A stretch of DNA of 64,000 bases. It comes from Agromyces cerinus subsp. cerinus (GTDB taxonomy: Bacteria; Actinomycetota; Actinomycetes; Actinomycetales; Microbacteriaceae). The DNA is taken from NCBI RefSeq assembly GCF_900142065.1, contig NZ_FSRJ01000004.1, forward strand, positions 62,001 through 126,000. The letters are read 5' to 3'. The translations under genes were made by a program, and so were the position numbers. Below the pieces are notes generated by a model. It was not told the DNA's origin. It did no database searches and worked only from the letters and a program-made list of their open reading frames with translations. Of this stretch, positions 26,124 through 34,525 are shown piece after piece; position 1 is the stretch's first letter, and the number at the start of each line of letters is the position of its first letter.

Positions 26124-26680
26124 CCCCATCCGTGCGCCGTGACCGTGGCGCGCAGGTCGAGCCAATCGCGCGAGCCCGGCTGCGGAAGTGCCGGAATCGC
26201 ACCGACGAGCGACCGCGCGCGAGACACCTCGTCTTGGGTGAACTCGGCCCCGCCCAGTTCGTACACGGCGACGGACACGACCCCCGGGGTCGCGAGCACC
26301 GGCCCGATCATGCGCATCGCGTGCGTCACCGCACCCTCCGCGACATCCCGAACCACCTCGACGGTGTTCCATGCGACGTTCGCAGCGGTGTTCCAGATCC
26401 CGGTCACGAGCCGCTCGGCCTCGGCGATCGCGGCTCGAACCTGCTCCACGCTTCGCACATGCACGTCGAGCGCCGCCGCAACGTCTTCGAGCGCCGTCGC
26501 CTGCGCGCCCAGCGTCGCCGCCGTCTCCTCCAGGCGGGCACGCATCAACTCCCCCGCCGGCGAGTCCCAGCCCATGCTCCCTGCGTCGGCGAGCAGCCCT
26601 CGCGCGCGCACGCGGAGGACCTCGGCGGCATGCCGTGCGTCCGACGCGCGCGTGCTCAGTACCTCGGTGCTGCCGTACAT
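26120..26680 (-). CDS. WXG100-like helical protein
   Basis: 186 residues. Residues 1-100 are predicted helix-turn-helix, with GWDSPAGELMRARL at the turn (a W-D-S variant of W-x-G). Two Trp-containing hydrophobic helices follow (IWNTAANVAWNTVEVVRDVA), then a C-terminal tail. It is longer than a simple WXG100 protein and resembles PPE/LXG-type partners in layout. It follows the 98-residue WXG100-size gene by 19 bp and overlaps the EspG-like gene by 4 bp. Probably a secreted or chaperoned partner of the T7SS. Confidence 0.7.
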   Translation of the reverse strand: MYGSTEVLSTRASDARHAAEVLRVRARGLLADAGSMGWDSPAGELMRARLEETAATLGAQATALEDVAAALDVHVRSVEQVRAAIAEAERLVTGIWNTAANVAWNTVEVVRDVAEGAVTHAMRMIGPVLATPGVVSVAVYELGGAEFTQDEVSRARSLVGAIPALPQPGSRDWLDLRATVTAHGWG

Positions 26681-26699
26681 GTCGGTGCGGCCGAGGGGG

Positions 26700-26996
26700 T
26701 CAGCGACCCAGGCGCGACGCGATCTGCGCGTCGACGTCGCCCAGCGTGGTCGCCGTCGTGCGCAGGAACATGGCGAGGTCGTTCAAGCCGCCGATCGTGT
26801 TCGACGCACCGGTGGTGAACCGGGTGTAGGCGTCGGCGAACGCGCCGGATGCCTTGTCGGTCGTGAAGCCCTGGGCGACGAGCGCGTTGATCTGACCCTG
26901 CAGCTTCGTCAACGTCGCGTTGATCTCATCGCGACCGGTGACCAACTGATCGGCCTTGGCCGTCAACTCGCCGTACGAGACATTCAGATTCGCCAT
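26700..26996 (-). CDS. WXG100-size T7SS protein lacking the WXG motif
   Basis: A 98-residue, almost fully helical protein with the length and hairpin shape of EsxA/EsxB. Where W-x-G would stand, the turn reads VAQGFTTDKASGAF. The ending TTLGDVDAQIAS is typical of the family. The ATG follows GGAAGGGGCCGTC. It is the first of the small genes after the EccC gene (98 bp gap), in the usual position of Esx substrates. It probably dimerises with itself or with the next gene product. Confidence 0.83.
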   Translation of the reverse strand: MANLNVSYGELTAKADQLVTGRDEINATLTKLQGQINALVAQGFTTDKASGAFADAYTRFTTGASNTIGGLNDLAMFLRTTATTLGDVDAQIASRLGR

Positions 26997-27094
26997 GACG
27001 GCCCCTTCCCCGCGACACGGACCAGCTCCGTGCCCCTCGTTCGGGTCACTCTAATCCACGCGAAACGGGGACGCGAATCCGTTTCCACAGGGTG
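26997..27094. promoter_or_regulatory. Gap between eccC and the Esx genes, possible promoter
   Basis: 98 bp that is locally poorer in G+C than the flanking genes. On the minus strand it contains GTGGATTAGAGTGACC, which could hold a -10 element, and a short CACGGA/TCCGTG inverted repeat at 27016-27032. It may separate expression of the abundant small substrates from the ATPase. No firm promoter is assigned. Confidence 0.35.
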
Positions 27095-30000
27095 TCACGA
27101 CGCCGTGCTCGAGGTGCGTCGCCCGCGACGTGTCGACGGCTCCGTCGTGGTGTCCGCGTCGGGCATCGCGAGCTGCACCCGCATGACCCGACCGGCCTCG
27201 ACGAGGATGCCGCGGCCGACCGGGAAGTCCGCGCGGGTGACCCGCGGGAACTGCACCCGGAACAGCGCGATGCCGTCGGTCTCCTCGGGCTGCAGCACGA
27301 TGCCCGCGCGTGCCGTCTTGAGCTCGGAGTGGATCTGCCATGCCGCGACCGCCGTGACCGTGTCGGCTTCGACGAGCACCGCCACCTCCGCGCGACGGGC
27401 CGCCTTCAGCAGTCGGGCGACGGCGACCTCGGCACCGAGCCCCTCGAAGTCGCCGACGTTCTCGATGACGATGAGTCGGTCGCGATCACGCTCGGCATGC
27501 GGCAGTTCGAGTGCCGCGGCGAGCCGGGTCGCGAGCGATTCCGCCTCGTCGGCGTCGGCGGATGCCTCGGCCCAGTCGGTCGCATCGATGAGCGCCGAGC
27601 GCCGTGCGACCACGAGGTACGGGGTGAGTTCGGGCCGCGTCTCGCGCACGGCCTGGAGCATCGTGCGCATCGCGGTCGTGCGCCCCGAGCCGAATGGTCC
27701 GGTGACGACGAACAGGCCGTCGAGCGGGATCCCCACCGGACCGAGCGTCTCGTCGCTGATGCCCACCGCCGGACGTCCGTCGACGGTGGCCGGAAGATGC
27801 GAACGGTCGATGCGCTCGGGAAGCCGCTCGATCTCGGCGACCGACCGCACGCCGCCCTGCCGCAGTCGTGCGGCCAGCAGCTCCGTCGCCGCGGCCTGGG
27901 AGCCGAGCTCGGTCGAGCCGCCGACCACCCCGAGCTGCACCTCGTGTCCGCCGAGCAGGCCCCGCCCGGGCGGGGCGTCGTCGAGCACGTCGTCGGGCAC
28001 GCCCGCCATCGAGTAGTCGGCGGGCGATGCCAGCCGCAGCGTCAACCGCTGCTGCACCGCGGCGAGCAGCGCCGAGGGGAACGCGGCGATGCGGTCGGCC
28101 GAGACCACCACATGCACGCCGAGCTGCCGGCCCGCCGTGAGGATTCGCGTGAACGCGTCGAACAACCGGCCGCCCTGACCGAACTCGTGCTCCGCACGGA
28201 AGGCGCTCATGCCGTCGAGCAGCACGATCACCCGCGGTTCGGTGAGATCGGCCGAGCGGGCGCGGTACTCGGCGAGCGAGGCGGCGCGATGCCGGGCGAA
28301 CTTCGCGGCACGCACGTCGACGAGCTCGGTGAGGTGACGGATGAGTCGGGCCACGCGCTCGACGTCCCCGCCGTCGATGATCGAACCCACCGTCGGCAGC
28401 GACTCGAGGCTGGCGAGGGCGCCTCCGGCGAAGTCGAGGCCGTAGACCCTGACCGGGTGCTGCGCGGCGCCCATCGATGCCGCGATCGCGACGGTGCGCA
28501 GCGCCGCGCTCTTGCCCGAGCCGCTGGCGCCGAACACCGCGAGGTTGCCCGTGCGGTCGAAGTCGAGTGCGAGCGGCACCTGTCGCTGCGTCTCGGGCTC
28601 GTCGAGCAGGCCGACGGCCACGGTGCCGTCGCGCACGACCGGGATGCTCGCGAGATCGATGACCGGCAGCAGCTGATCGAGCCACGGACGCCGGGGCACG
28701 GCGAGCCGGCTCGCGGTCGCGGTGCGCCCGATCGTGCGCACGAGCCGCTCGATGTCCCGCGGCTCGTCGACCCGCGGACCGTCGGTGTGGGCACGGGACC
28801 CGGGCGTCAGCCGCTGGCCGCGACCGAACACCAGCTCAGCGGCCTCGATGTCGCTCGCGGTCGAGGCATCCGCGTTCGTCCACCCGCCGAGGAAGGCCGT
28901 CTGGAAGTCGTGGACGCGCCCGGGGCCGAGCTTGGACGCGGCGCGGCCGGGCGTCGCCGGGTCGAAGTGGGCGGCGCGGTCAGTGCCGAGCACGTCGAGG
29001 CTGTCGGCCTCGTCGGCGACCCGGAGCGCGACGCGCAGGTTCGTGTTGGCGCGGAGGCTGTCCTTGATCACGCCGGCGGGCCGCTGCGTCGCCATCACGA
29101 GGTGCAGGCCGAGCGAGCGGCCGCGCTGGGCGACGTCGATGACGCCGTCGACGAACTCCGGCACCTCGGCGGCGAGCGCGGCGAACTCGTCGATCACGAT
29201 CACGAGGGCCGGCGGGGCATCCGGATCGGAACGCGACTCGAGCGTCTCGAGGTCTTTGGCGCCCTTGGCGTTCAGCAGCTGCTCGCGATGCTTCAGCTCG
29301 GCCCGAAGGGAGGTGAGCGCGCGGCGCACGAGGTGGGCGTTGAGGTCGGTGACGAGTCCGACGGTGTGCGGCAGGTCGACGCACTCGGCGAAGGCGGCGC
29401 CGCCCTTGTAGTCGACCAGGAGGAAGGTGACCCGGTCGGGCGAGTACTCCGTGGCGATGCCGAGGATCCAGGTCTGCAGGAACTCCGACTTGCCCGAGCC
29501 GGTCGTGCCGCCCACGAGCGCGTGAGGGCCGTGGCGGCGCAGATCGAGGTAGAACGGGTCGGTGGGGCCCTGGCCGACGAGGGCGCGGATGCCTCCGGGC
29601 TCGCGCCGCTCCCCGGGCGTCCACGCCGCCCTGAGGCTGTCGTTCTTCGCCCAGCGCACGAGCACTGCATCGGCGTCGTCGGCGACGGCCTCGTCGAAGA
29701 GGTCGAGGAACGCGACCGAGCGCGGCAGGTCGGACTCGTCGAGCACGGGGGCGCCGACGTCTTCGAGGGGCGCGAGGAGCCGCGCGAACTCGCCCGCCTC
29801 GCGGGCGCTGAACGCTTCGGTCGCGGCGAGTTCGACGCTGCGGCCCTGGCGCACGAATCCGACCGTCGTGCGGCCGGTGTCATCGACGTCGAGGAAGGTG
29901 CGGCACACCACCGGCAGCGCCCTGGCGTCGCGAGCGAGCCAGATCAGGTGCACGCCGTAGTCGGCGCCGTCCTCGCCGAGCGCGACGAGCCGTCCCGTGT

Positions 30001-31630
30001 CGGCCGGCGCATCGCCGAGCACGAGCACGACGACGGCCGGGGTCGCCGGTTCGCGATCGACGGCGTCGTCGGCGCGGCTCGTGGCGGCGGCATCCGTGAG
30101 TCTCGAGCGCACGCGCTCACCGCGCCCGGAACCCGCCGCGCGCCTGCGTCCGACGAGCTCCTCGAGTTCGGCGAGCAGCGACGCGGCCGACGCGAACTCG
30201 TCGGCCAGCGCCCCGCGGAGCGGGCTGTGCGGCGAGTCGACGTGCGGCAGCCATTTCAGCCATGCCCACTCCTGCGCCGACGCCGGACCGCCGATCGCCG
30301 TGAGCACGACGTCGGCCGGCGAGTGCAGTGCCGCGAGCTGCAGGATGAGCGCTCGCGCCGCGCCGAGGGCGAACGGGCTGTCGCCGGCGACGCCGATCGC
30401 GCCTGCCCGATCGAGGTTCTCGACGACGGGCACGCCCTCGATGGTGCGATGCCGGTCGATGACCTGCATGACCCGGTTCCACTCGTCGGCGGCTGCATGG
30501 GTGCGCGTCGGCGGCGTGACGGTGCTGCGACTCGGGAGCGCACCGGTGCCGAAGCGCACATCGAGGAAGGTGACGTGCTCCGCCTTGCGCGTCCACAGCA
30601 GCGGCCCGCGCTCGCGGATGTCGCCGGCGATGGCCACGCCCGACGGCGACTCGGCCAGTCGCGCCCGACGCTCGATCCGCGTCTCCTCTTCGAGCTCCTG
30701 CCCGAGGGCCTCGAGACCGGACTCGAACCTCGCCGCCTCGTCGCGACGGCGTCGACGCGCCTGCACCACGCCGTCGATCCACGTGCCGAGCATGATGATC
30801 GGCGAAAGGGCGATGAAGAGGAGCGTGATCGGGTTCTGGGTGACGACGAACAGCACGGCGCCGAGCACCACCGGCGCGAGCACCGCGAGCATCGGGAAGC
30901 GGGGCTTCTCGGCTGCCGTGGGCAGCTCGGGGGCGGTGAGCTCATGGCCGGCATAGACGGGTTCGACCCGCGGTGAGCGCACGAAGTCGACACGAGCGGA
31001 TGCCTCGACGGCCGACGTGACGCCGAGCACTCGGCGATGACCCGCCGGGCGCAGCTGCAGCTCGGTGCCGCCGAGCCGCACGAGCGATCGGGTGCCGAGC
31101 TGCGCCCGGTCGACATGGCGCCCGTCGACCTCGACGCCGTTCGCCGAGTTGAGGTCGGCGATCACGACGGAGTCGCCGACGGTGATCGTCGCGTGACTGC
31201 GGGAGATGCCCTCGTCGGTGAGCCGCACCTGCGCGGCGGCGCTGCGACCGACGTAGTTCACCCCGGCCGCGAGGGAGAATCGGCGCCCTCGATCGGGACC
31301 GGAGACGACCTCGACGTCGACGAGCGGCGGGAGTCCGGTGGCATCGGGGTCGAACTGCTCGGCGACGTCGACGGTGCAGCCCGAGCGCAGGGGCGACTCG
31401 TGCACCGTCGCGAGCGGGTTGACCAGTTGCGAGGTGCTGGCGCCGGGCGCGGTGACCCGGAGCGTCGGCTCGTCGGCGGGCGCATCGGCGCGATGCCCGT
31501 CACTCACGCGGTTCGGGTCGCTCGCGCGGAGGAACCGGGCGAGGTCGCCGATCGTCGCGAGCGCGTCCATCGTCACGAGCAGGTCGCGCTCCGGTGCATC
31601 CGACTGCCGCACGGTGAGCTTCAGCTTCAC
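27095..31630 (-). CDS. eccC: FHA-FtsK T7SS ATPase (EccC/EssC-like)
   Basis: 1511 residues. An N-terminal ~100-residue domain is followed by an FHA domain (about 120-180: VNYVGRSAAAQVRLTDEG, ISRSHATI, DLNSANGVEVDG), two membrane helices (about 243-285) and three FtsK/SpoIIIE ATPase modules. P-loops: GGTTGSGKSEF near 710, GASGSGKSAAL near 1038 and GPFGSGRTTAM near 1313. Walker B is canonical in module 1 (VIVIDEFAAL), altered in module 2 (VLLDGMSAF) and in module 3 (IVIENVGDF). The FHA-TM-FtsK layout is EssC-like rather than mycobacterial EccCa/EccCb. GTG start after GGGAGGGG. It powers secretion of the Esx-type proteins encoded downstream. Confidence 0.92.
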   Translation of the reverse strand: MKLKLTVRQSDAPERDLLVTMDALATIGDLARFLRASDPNRVSDGHRADAPADEPTLRVTAPGASTSQLVNPLATVHESPLRSGCTVDVAEQFDPDATGLPPLVDVEVVSGPDRGRRFSLAAGVNYVGRSAAAQVRLTDEGISRSHATITVGDSVVIADLNSANGVEVDGRHVDRAQLGTRSLVRLGGTELQLRPAGHRRVLGVTSAVEASARVDFVRSPRVEPVYAGHELTAPELPTAAEKPRFPMLAVLAPVVLGAVLFVVTQNPITLLFIALSPIIMLGTWIDGVVQARRRRRDEAARFESGLEALGQELEEETRIERRARLAESPSGVAIAGDIRERGPLLWTRKAEHVTFLDVRFGTGALPSRSTVTPPTRTHAAADEWNRVMQVIDRHRTIEGVPVVENLDRAGAIGVAGDSPFALGAARALILQLAALHSPADVVLTAIGGPASAQEWAWLKWLPHVDSPHSPLRGALADEFASAASLLAELEELVGRRRAAGSGRGERVRSRLTDAAATSRADDAVDREPATPAVVVLVLGDAPADTGRLVALGEDGADYGVHLIWLARDARALPVVCRTFLDVDDTGRTTVGFVRQGRSVELAATEAFSAREAGEFARLLAPLEDVGAPVLDESDLPRSVAFLDLFDEAVADDADAVLVRWAKNDSLRAAWTPGERREPGGIRALVGQGPTDPFYLDLRRHGPHALVGGTTGSGKSEFLQTWILGIATEYSPDRVTFLLVDYKGGAAFAECVDLPHTVGLVTDLNAHLVRRALTSLRAELKHREQLLNAKGAKDLETLESRSDPDAPPALVIVIDEFAALAAEVPEFVDGVIDVAQRGRSLGLHLVMATQRPAGVIKDSLRANTNLRVALRVADEADSLDVLGTDRAAHFDPATPGRAASKLGPGRVHDFQTAFLGGWTNADASTASDIEAAELVFGRGQRLTPGSRAHTDGPRVDEPRDIERLVRTIGRTATASRLAVPRRPWLDQLLPVIDLASIPVVRDGTVAVGLLDEPETQRQVPLALDFDRTGNLAVFGASGSGKSAALRTVAIAASMGAAQHPVRVYGLDFAGGALASLESLPTVGSIIDGGDVERVARLIRHLTELVDVRAAKFARHRAASLAEYRARSADLTEPRVIVLLDGMSAFRAEHEFGQGGRLFDAFTRILTAGRQLGVHVVVSADRIAAFPSALLAAVQQRLTLRLASPADYSMAGVPDDVLDDAPPGRGLLGGHEVQLGVVGGSTELGSQAAATELLAARLRQGGVRSVAEIERLPERIDRSHLPATVDGRPAVGISDETLGPVGIPLDGLFVVTGPFGSGRTTAMRTMLQAVRETRPELTPYLVVARRSALIDATDWAEASADADEAESLATRLAAALELPHAERDRDRLIVIENVGDFEGLGAEVAVARLLKAARRAEVAVLVEADTVTAVAAWQIHSELKTARAGIVLQPEETDGIALFRVQFPRVTRADFPVGRGILVEAGRVMRVQLAMPDADTTTEPSTRRGRRTSSTAS

Positions 31631-31757
31631 TCGGGCCCCTCCCCTGTTCGCGGAGAAGCCTAATCGAAGTGGGGTGTCCGTTTCAGGCCGGTGAGCGGGA
31701 GCCCGCTGCCGTGCGCCGGCTCACCGCAGCGTCGACGTGCGGCCGCGCCGGAACGCG

Positions 31758-32069
31758 TCAGCTGCCCGGTCGGGCGCCCTGCTCGGCGGCGATCTCGCCG
31801 ATGCGCCTCGCAAGGGCGACGTCTCGCGAGGTCACCCCGCCGACGTCGTGCGAGGTGAGCTCGAACTCGACACGGCCCCAGCCGAGCCGCACGTCGGGGT
31901 GGTGGTTCAGCTCGTCGGCGACGACGGCGACCTCGTCGAGCAGTCGGACCGCGGTCGCGAAGTCGGCCGTGCGGAAGACGCCCGCGAGATGCTCGCCGAC
32001 GTGCGTGAAGGCGGTGCCGGCGAGGTCACCGGCGGTGTCCGCGGGCGAGAGGATGGTGCGAGCGTCCAT
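31758..32069 (-). CDS. 4a-hydroxytetrahydrobiopterin dehydratase (pterin carbinolamine dehydratase)
   Basis: A 103-residue PCD/DCoH family protein. The signature is intact: DELNHHPDVRLGWGRVEFEL followed by TSHDVGGVTSRDVALA, with the His-His-Pro catalytic set. The enzyme dehydrates 4a-hydroxypterins; with no aromatic amino-acid hydroxylase nearby its partner is unclear. It lies between the bkd operon (27 bp after the E2 stop) and the EccC gene, and may be the last gene of the bkd transcript. Confidence 0.9.
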   Translation of the reverse strand: MDARTILSPADTAGDLAGTAFTHVGEHLAGVFRTADFATAVRLLDEVAVVADELNHHPDVRLGWGRVEFELTSHDVGGVTSRDVALARRIGEIAAEQGARPGS

Positions 32070-32096
32070 ACGCCCATCCTCTCGCCGCGGGGGCGT

Positions 32097-33512
32097 TCAC
32101 ACCATGGTCAATGCGACACCCGGCTCCCGAAGGATCGCACCGACGTCGGCGAGGAACCTCGACCCCTGCGCGCCGTCCACCAGCCGGTGGTCGAACGACA
32201 ACGACAGCGTCATGACCTCGCGCAGCGCGATCTCGCCGCGGTGCTCCCAGGGCTGACGGCGCACCGCGCCCATCGCGAGGATCGCCGCCTCCCCGGGGTT
32301 CAGGATCGGCGTGCCCGCGTCGATGCCGAAGACCCCGATGTTCGTGATCGAGATCGTGCCGCCCGAGAGGTCGGCGGGGCTCGTGCGCCCGGCACGCGCG
32401 GTCTCGGCGAGCGCGGCGATCGCGTCGGCCAGTTCGATCAGGGTCATCCGCTCGGCGCCCTTCACGTTCGGCACGACGAGACCGCGCTCGGTCGCGGCCG
32501 CGATGCCGAGGTTCACGCCGCCGAACCGCACGATCTCCTGCGCCTCCTCGTCCCACCGCGAGTTGACCTCGGGCGTGCGACGGGCGGCGATGCACACGGC
32601 CTTGGCGACGACCGTGAGCGGCGTCACCTTGCGGCCCGCGAACGCGCGATCGTCGCGCAACCCGCGGAGCAGCTCCATCGTGGCCGTCACGTCGACGGTC
32701 AGGAACTCGGTCACATGCGGCGCGGTGAACGCGCTTCGCACCATCGCCGCGGCAGTGTGCTTGCGCACCCCCTTGATCGGGATCCGCGTCTCGGCGGGCG
32801 CTGCGCCGGCCGCGACCGGCGCTCCGGCGACCAGCGACGACACGTCGTCGGGCACCGGCATCGCGAGAGCGGATGCCGCGCGCTCGACATCGTCGCGGGT
32901 GATCAGGCCGCGCTCGCCGCTGCCGTCGATCGCCTCGAGGTCGAGCCCGAGATCGCGGGCGAGCTTGCGCACGGGCGGCGTCGATCGCGGACGTTCGGTG
33001 CGCGCCGATGCGGCGGGCGCAGGAGCAGCCTCTGCGGCGGTCGCGTCGGCCGTCGACTCGGGCACCGCGGGCACGAGGTCGGCGACGAGCGCCGAGCGGC
33101 GCGCACGTCGCTTCGGGCCGGTCTCGGCCGCGGCGCCGTAGCCGACGAGGTTCGGCCCGGGTGCGGCCTCGGCGACGACGTCTGCGCCGGCACTCGACGA
33201 GGCCGGCGCCGCCGGGGCGGCCGGGGCGGGCGACGCGGCGCCCGTGGCCGGCGTCGGGCTCGCGGCATCCGGTTCGCCGGTGTCGCAGGAGAAGAGCGGG
33301 GCGCCGACGTCGATCGTCTCCCCCTCGGCCGCATGCAGCGCCGTGATGACGCCCGCGTACGGCGACGGCAGCTCGACGACGGCCTTCGCGGTCTCGACGT
33401 CGGCGATGATCTGGTTCAGCTCGACGCGATCGCCGACGGAGACGCGCCAGGCGACGAGCTCGGACTCGGTGAGTCCCTCGCCGAGATCGGGCAGCGGGAA
33501 GTCTCGGATCAT
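32097..33512 (-). CDS. bkdC: Dihydrolipoamide acyltransferase, E2 of branched-chain 2-oxoacid dehydrogenase
   Basis: 471 residues with one lipoyl domain (lipoyl Lys43 in DVETAKAVVELPSP), an Ala/Pro-rich linker, a peripheral-subunit-binding domain (VRKLARDLGLDLEAIDGSG, about 190-225) and the catalytic domain ending in SLSFDHRLVDGAQGSRFL (His and Asp). ATG 33512 has GGAGG seven bases upstream; a GTG 6 bases earlier overlaps the E1beta stop. It transfers acyl groups to CoA in breakdown of leucine, isoleucine and valine keto acids. A matching E3 gene is not in the window. Confidence 0.93.
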   Translation of the reverse strand: MIRDFPLPDLGEGLTESELVAWRVSVGDRVELNQIIADVETAKAVVELPSPYAGVITALHAAEGETIDVGAPLFSCDTGEPDAASPTPATGAASPAPAAPAAPASSSAGADVVAEAAPGPNLVGYGAAAETGPKRRARRSALVADLVPAVPESTADATAAEAAPAPAASARTERPRSTPPVRKLARDLGLDLEAIDGSGERGLITRDDVERAASALAMPVPDDVSSLVAGAPVAAGAAPAETRIPIKGVRKHTAAAMVRSAFTAPHVTEFLTVDVTATMELLRGLRDDRAFAGRKVTPLTVVAKAVCIAARRTPEVNSRWDEEAQEIVRFGGVNLGIAAATERGLVVPNVKGAERMTLIELADAIAALAETARAGRTSPADLSGGTISITNIGVFGIDAGTPILNPGEAAILAMGAVRRQPWEHRGEIALREVMTLSLSFDHRLVDGAQGSRFLADVGAILREPGVALTMV

Positions 33513-33514
33513 GC

Positions 33515-34525
33515 TCACGCCTCCACCCCGCTCAGCGAGTTCGGTCGGCCGAGCACGCGGTCGATCCCGTCGAGGATGCGGTCGAGGTCGGGCAGGTGGT
33601 GCCGTTCGAGCTTCGCGGGCGGGTAGGGGATGTCGTGCCCGGTGACGCGCACGGGTGCGGCCTCGAGGAACTCGAAGCAGCGCTCGGTGATCGAGGCGGC
33701 CAGCTCCGCGCCCACCCCGCCCTGCTGACCCGCCTCGTGGGTGATCACGAGCCGGCCGGTGCGTCGCACGGACGCCTCGACGGTCGCGTAGTCGACGGGT
33801 GCGAGCGAGCGCAGGTCGATCACCTCGATCGACACCCCGTCTTCGGCGGCCGCGGTCGCGACGTCGCGCGCGGTCTGCACGAGCGCGCCGTAGGTCACGA
33901 GGGTCACGTCGCTGCCGGTCGTCACGGTCGTCGCCACTCCCATGGGCCGGGCGTCGGCGAGGCTGGCCGTCTCGTCGACCTCGCCCTTCACGTGGTAGCG
34001 CCGCTTCGGCTCGAAGAACAGCACCGGGTCGTCGCTCGCGATCGCCTGTCGCACCATCAGGTACGCGTCGGCCGGGTTCGAGCACGCCACGACCCGAAGG
34101 CCGGCCGTGTGCGCGAAGTACGCCTCGGGCGACTCGGAGTGATGCTCGGCCGCGCCGATGCCGCCGCCGAACGGCACGCGGATCGTGATCGGCATGCGGA
34201 CGTTGCCGCGCGAGCGGTAGTGCAGCTTGGCGACCTGCGCGACGATCTGGTCGAACCCCGGGTAGATGAAGCCGTCGAACTGGATCTCGATGACGGGCCG
34301 GAATCCGCGGTACGCGAGCCCGACGGCGGTGCCGACGATGCCGGCCTCCGACAAAGGCGTGTCGACGACCCGCTTCGCCCCGAACTCGGCCTTCAGCCCG
34401 TCGGTGACGCGGAACACGCCGCCGAGCGTGCCGATGTCCTCGCCCATGAGCACGACCTTGTCGTCGTCGGCGAGCGCGCGGCGGAGTCCGGCGTTGAGGG
34501 CCTTCGCGAGGGTGAGCGTGGTCAT
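33515..34525 (-). CDS. bkdB: 2-oxoacid dehydrogenase E1 beta subunit
   Basis: 336-residue transketolase-like subunit: ALADDDKVVLMGEDIGTLGG at the start, RVVDTPLSEAGIVGTAVGLA, EIQFDGFIYPGFDQIVAQVA and the C-terminal VITHEAGQQGGVGAELAA. It overlaps the E1alpha gene by 4 bp (ATGA) and is followed directly by E2. The sequence and the E1alpha partner fit the branched-chain type rather than pyruvate dehydrogenase. Confidence 0.94.
   Translation of the reverse strand: MTTLTLAKALNAGLRRALADDDKVVLMGEDIGTLGGVFRVTDGLKAEFGAKRVVDTPLSEAGIVGTAVGLAYRGFRPVIEIQFDGFIYPGFDQIVAQVAKLHYRSRGNVRMPITIRVPFGGGIGAAEHHSESPEAYFAHTAGLRVVACSNPADAYLMVRQAIASDDPVLFFEPKRRYHVKGEVDETASLADARPMGVATTVTTGSDVTLVTYGALVQTARDVATAAAEDGVSIEVIDLRSLAPVDYATVEASVRRTGRLVITHEAGQQGGVGAELAASITERCFEFLEAAPVRVTGHDIPYPPAKLERHHLPDLDRILDGIDRVLGRPNSLSGVEA

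Noticed and set aside
27092..30976. Plus-strand open frame of nearly 1300 codons
   Set aside because: It is the antisense shadow of the EccC-like gene; composition is Arg/Asp/Glu/His-rich with no domain.
25260..31630. Complete mycobacterial-type ESX cluster
   Set aside because: No EccB, EccD, EccE or MycP (subtilase) gene is present; only ATPase and substrate-side genes can be supported.
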